A DNA stretch of 64,000 nucleotides from an uncultured Gammaproteobacteria bacterium (GTDB lineage: Bacteria; Pseudomonadota; Gammaproteobacteria; Steroidobacterales; Woeseiaceae): positions 1 through 64,000 of the forward strand of contig CALBPI010000059.1 of assembly GCA_937899415.1 (NCBI GenBank). Reading direction: 5' to 3'. Positions 61,267 to 64,000 of this stretch are shown here, in pieces; position 1 is the stretch's first letter, and each line of letters opens with the position of its first letter. The notes beneath the pieces were generated by a model that had not been told where the DNA came from, did no database searches, and worked only from the letters and a program-made list of their open reading frames with translations. The position numbers and the translations under genes were made by a program.

Positions 61267-61316
61267 TCTGGGGGGCTCACTAACACGCCCTAAGGGTGAA
61301 TCTGGGGGGCAGATTC
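61267..61316 (+). promoter_or_regulatory. duplicated G-rich motif with the ribosome-binding site in a hairpin loop
   Basis: TCTGGGGGGC occurs twice (61267-61276 and 61301-61310). The second copy is part of a 7-bp hairpin, 61298-61304 with 61310-61316, whose loop is GGGGG and whose 3' arm touches the ATG at 61317. The only G-rich ribosome-binding sequence is therefore held in a loop. It could be a target for a C-rich RNA such as that at 27589-27785. Confidence 0.55.
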
Positions 61317-62291
61317 ATGACTGATAAAGACACCATTCTGGCCGTCATCGATGCCGATGCCGAAGACCTGTCGGCAGCCGAGCGTGCGGCCTATTTTGCA
61401 GAGGGCAGCGGTGCCCGGATCGAGCTGTTCTCCTCGATCTTTGATCCCTACATCGCGGGCGAACGTCTGTTCGATTCCGAAGACCTCATCGCGGCCAAGG
61501 AAAAGCGCCTGGCAGAGCAGCGCGAGAAACTCGAGGACGTAGCGCGCCCGTTGCGCGATGACGGCTTCGATGTCGTCGTCGACGTCGTCTGGGACGAGCC
61601 CGTTTACGAAGGCGTCGTGCGCAAGGTACTGCGCACCAAGCCTGCCATGGTGATCCGGAACAACCACTATCACCATGCGCTGCAGCGCGGCCTGTTCTCC
61701 AACGACGACTGGAACCTCATCCGCACCTGCCCGGCGCCGCTGTTGATCACGCGTCACGGTAAGCACCCCAGCGAGCGCATGAATATCTGCGCAGCGGTCG
61801 ACCCCATGCACGCGCATGACAAGCCCGCCGAGCTCGACCACGAAATTCTGAAGACGGCCATCGCTATCGCCGACAGGATTGAAGGCGACGTGTCGGTGGT
61901 GCACTGCTACGACGCGGCCGCGGTCATCGCGGGTATGGCGGCAGGCTCCATGACACCGATCATTCCCGACACCGAGCAAATCGCCGAACAGGTGCGTGAC
62001 GAACACTGGGTGTCCGTCGCCAAGCTGCTCGAGCCCTACGGCGTTGCGAAATCCGATGTGCACCATCTGCCCGGCAACCCACGCATGGTGCTGCCGGGTT
62101 TCGTGGCTGAGCAGAAGATCGACCTCATGGTCATGGGCGCAGTCTCACGAGGCTTTCTCGAGCGCACCTTCATCGGCAACACCGCAGAGCAAGTGCTCGA
62201 CCGCATGCCTTGCGACCTGCTGATCATCAAGCCGGCCAGTTTCGAATGCACCGTGAAGGCGGATTCGCGGCACCGCTTCCACCCGCAGTAG
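61317..62291 (+). CDS. universal stress protein with two USP domains (UspE-like)
   Basis: A 324-residue cytosolic protein with two tandem USP folds (about 1-150 and 160-310). The second has the ATP-type loop as VMGAVSRGFLERTFIGNTAEQVLDRMPCDLLII, matching GxSxRGxxxxxxxGxx...; the first is degenerate (VIRNNHYHHALQRGLFSNDDWNLIRTCPAPLLI). This is the UspE layout. The ATG at 61317 lies directly after a hairpin containing the ribosome-binding G-run. A start at 61296 is in frame but inside that hairpin region. Confidence 0.9.
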   Translation: MTDKDTILAVIDADAEDLSAAERAAYFAEGSGARIELFSSIFDPYIAGERLFDSEDLIAAKEKRLAEQREKLEDVARPLRDDGFDVVVDVVWDEPVYEGVVRKVLRTKPAMVIRNNHYHHALQRGLFSNDDWNLIRTCPAPLLITRHGKHPSERMNICAAVDPMHAHDKPAELDHEILKTAIAIADRIEGDVSVVHCYDAAAVIAGMAAGSMTPIIPDTEQIAEQVRDEHWVSVAKLLEPYGVAKSDVHHLPGNPRMVLPGFVAEQKIDLMVMGAVSRGFLERTFIGNTAEQVLDRMPCDLLIIKPASFECTVKADSRHRFHPQ

Positions 62292-62304
62292 CCGCGCCCA
62301 GACT

Positions 62305-63699
62305 CTACAGATAAGGCATAAACAGGCTGCAAAAGGCGTTGCGCAATCGAACGGGCAAGGACGCGCCAGTGAGTTCGGCGGGATCGAGCGCGTCCGCGTC
62401 CGCAAGCCGGGCGTCAAAGTAGCCGTCGAGGTCGTGAGCGAGGTGCTCGCTCCAGGCCTCGACCACCACCTCGAAATTCAGCCGCAGGCTGCGCGGGTCA
62501 ATGTTGGCAGAACCGACGACGCTGAAGCGCTCATCCACGCGCAGCAGTTTGCTGTGATCGAAACTGCCGCGCTGGTAGGACACGCGCACCCCGTACTGCA
62601 ACAACTGCGGCAGCAGGTGCCGCGTGGCCCAGTGCACAAACGGCAGGTTATTGCGCGCGGGCAGCACGATGTCCACGACGACGCCGCGCAGCGTGGCGGC
62701 CTGCAGGGCCGACACGATTTCGCGCGGCGGCAGGAAGTACGGCGTCATGATGCGAACGCGTTCGCGCGCACTCGAAATAGCGGTCTGCAACACAAGGGTC
62801 AGCAGGTCCACACGGTTGTCGGGCCCATCAATGGTCACGCGACAGCGCGCATCGCCCGCAGTCTCGTCCGCCGTTGCCGGCGTCAGCGGTAGCAGCGTGT
62901 TCGTTGTCAGGTACCAGTCGTCGCGAAACACGGCCGCCAGTGACTGCACGACAGGCCCCATAAATCGAAAGTGACTGTCCTTGATCTTCGCGGGCGCCGC
63001 TGCGTCCTCAGGCACGTAACCGGGGCGAATGTTCATGCCGCCCGTGAATGCCACCGCACCGTCAACGACAAGGATTTTGCGGTGGTTGCGCAGGTTGGCG
63101 GCCCACTGAAACGGAATCAGCCGGGGTGGCGCGAACATCGCGACCTCGACACCAAGCGCCGTCAGCGCACGGCGCGTACTGCCCCGTGCGTACAAGGCAC
63201 CCACGCCGTCGAGTAGCACGCGCACGCGAGCGCCCCGCGCCGCGGCCGCGCCCAGCGCGTCGATGAACTGCGTACCGACCCCGCGCTTCTCGAAAATGTA
63301 CTGCGACAACCAGACCGTCTCGCGCGCACCTGCGATCGCCGCAAGCATCGCCTCGTAGGCATCGGGGCCATTGAGATAGGTCTCGATCGCATTGCCTTCG
63401 AGCGGGTCGGGCGCTACGTGCACGGGCGCGTCGCCGAGCACCTGGTAACGCCCGTCGTCAACGGGTGACTCGCCCAGCGCCTTGAGCTTGCGCGCACGGC
63501 GCCGCGCGCGATTGACGCCCAGCAGGAAGTAGAAGAACGCGCCGACTAGCGGCACGAACAGACACACCGCAATCCAGCCGACGGCCGAGCGCGGATCACG
63601 TTTGTTGAGCAGCGCATGCCCCGCGCTCAGGATCGAGACGAGCGCAATAAAGCCACCCCACAGCCAGGCCGTGACGAGCGAGATGTCGAAGCTGATCAT
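62305..63699 (-). CDS. cls: cardiolipin synthase
   Basis: A 464-residue inner-membrane phospholipase D-type enzyme that joins two phosphatidylglycerols to cardiolipin. Two N-terminal transmembrane helices (about 8-28 and 40-60) precede two HKD motifs: NHRKILVVDGAVAFTGGMN near residue 210 and DHSKLLRVDERFSVVGSANID near residue 390. The end (FCSLFMPYL) resembles ClsA (LxLLxPxL). At 464 residues it is of ClsA rather than ClsB type, though I assign only the general gene name. It is convergent with the universal stress protein gene. Confidence 0.93.
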   Translation of the reverse strand: MISFDISLVTAWLWGGFIALVSILSAGHALLNKRDPRSAVGWIAVCLFVPLVGAFFYFLLGVNRARRRARKLKALGESPVDDGRYQVLGDAPVHVAPDPLEGNAIETYLNGPDAYEAMLAAIAGARETVWLSQYIFEKRGVGTQFIDALGAAAARGARVRVLLDGVGALYARGSTRRALTALGVEVAMFAPPRLIPFQWAANLRNHRKILVVDGAVAFTGGMNIRPGYVPEDAAAPAKIKDSHFRFMGPVVQSLAAVFRDDWYLTTNTLLPLTPATADETAGDARCRVTIDGPDNRVDLLTLVLQTAISSARERVRIMTPYFLPPREIVSALQAATLRGVVVDIVLPARNNLPFVHWATRHLLPQLLQYGVRVSYQRGSFDHSKLLRVDERFSVVGSANIDPRSLRLNFEVVVEAWSEHLAHDLDGYFDARLADADALDPAELTGASLPVRLRNAFCSLFMPYL

Positions 63700-63723
63700 G
63701 ACCGGACCCGGCCGGCGCGGGCC

Positions 63724-64000
63724 CTAGCGGTGGAGCATGATCGCCGGCACCGAGGTCTTGTTGACCACGTAGTCGGTGAAGCCACCGAATACGCGCTCAC
63801 GCCAGCGCGGGCGGCTGTAGGCACCCATGAGCAGCAGGTCGCTGTCGGTCTCCTCATAGGCCTGACGAATCTCCGACTCCGTATCGAGACCGCGTGTGGC
63901 GATGCGCTTCGCCTTGATGCCGTGGTGACGCAGGTACTGCTGCAAGTGCGTGCTCTTCGAGCCCGTCGCATCCTCGGGTCCCGACGTGACGATCGTGACG
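63724..64000 (-). CDS. universal stress protein, C-terminal part (runs off the window)
   Basis: The open frame continues past the end of the window, so only the last 91 or so codons are visible. The final segment SDLLLMGAYSRPRWRERVFGGFTDYVVNK contains the USP nucleotide-binding pattern (GxxSR-x9-G), followed by the typical TSVPAIMLHR ending. The 5' end, start and full length cannot be judged. It lies 24 bases upstream of cls on the same strand. It is a second USP protein within 2 kb of the UspE-like gene. Confidence 0.82.
   Translation of the reverse strand, partial: VTIVTSGPEDATGSKSTHLQQYLRHHGIKAKRIATRGLDTESEIRQAYEETDSDLLLMGAYSRPRWRERVFGGFTDYVVNKTSVPAIMLHR

Overview
The window is a contiguous piece of a high-GC chromosome from a Gram-negative bacterium, most likely a deep-branching gammaproteobacterium. 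The evidence is the LPS and lipid A genes (two LpxL-type acyltransferases, KdkA, WaaF, HldD), GlnE, HtpX, CnoX, PpnN and DacB, which together form a typical gammaproteobacterial gene set. I cannot name the genus. There is no rRNA, tRNA, CRISPR array or insertion sequence. Genes are dense and sit on both strands, and most of the long open frames opposite real genes are by-products of the base composition.

Layout. 1-3500: two small unknown genes, ppnN, an L,D-transpeptidase, a helix-hairpin-helix protein and a membrane protein. 3575-11659: an exported AspA/AstE-like deacylase, htpX behind a good sigma-32-type promoter, then an envelope block with two lipid A acyltransferases, kdkA, two heptosyltransferases, hldD and a small zinc protein. 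11709-19719: glnE, a small membrane protein with a strong terminator, a flavodoxin, a GGDEF/EAL protein with a degenerate GGDEF, and an SH3-domain protein coupled to dacB. 19790-25204: a DUF3187 protein, a TVP38-family protein, a fasciclin/ECF sigma/anti-sigma cassette and a transglutaminase-TPR lipoprotein.

25246-27785 is the most interesting part. A PAS-PAS sigma-54 activator is divergent from a small secreted-protein gene. Between them lie three copies of a palindromic operator and a near-consensus -24/-12 promoter. Directly behind the small gene is about 200 nt of tightly packed hairpins ending in a four-way junction and a U-tract. Three of its loops carry runs of 6-8 C, and two contain CCUCC. 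I read this as a candidate structured small RNA or 3'-UTR RNA that could pair with G-rich ribosome-binding sites.

27870-40359: CnoX, small envelope proteins, a dienelactone hydrolase lipoprotein, then a cassette of an exported TPR-CHAT protease-like protein, a small unknown protein, an ECF sigma factor and an anti-sigma-like membrane protein. These are followed by a Kef-type antiporter, a GIY-YIG protein, NAD-malic enzyme and a PlsC-type acyltransferase. 40515-54515: a small barrel-like protein with a leader hairpin over its ribosome-binding site, a three-gene 2-oxoacid:ferredoxin oxidoreductase operon with its own NAD(P)H-linked flavoprotein, proline iminopeptidase coupled to a dihydroorotase, an orphan oligopeptide-binding lipoprotein, an M16 peptidase and threonine deaminase.

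54516-64000: a 635-bp repeat region with three long imperfect palindromes in tandem, framed by copies of a dispersed repeat beginning CGTCATTGCGAG that recurs near 59.5 and 60.3 kb. Around these lie a class II aldolase, an M20 peptidase, a UvrD-like helicase with a LexA-like half-perfect box, a TauE/SafE permease, a universal stress protein whose G-rich ribosome-binding site forms a hairpin loop, cardiolipin synthase and a second, truncated universal stress protein.
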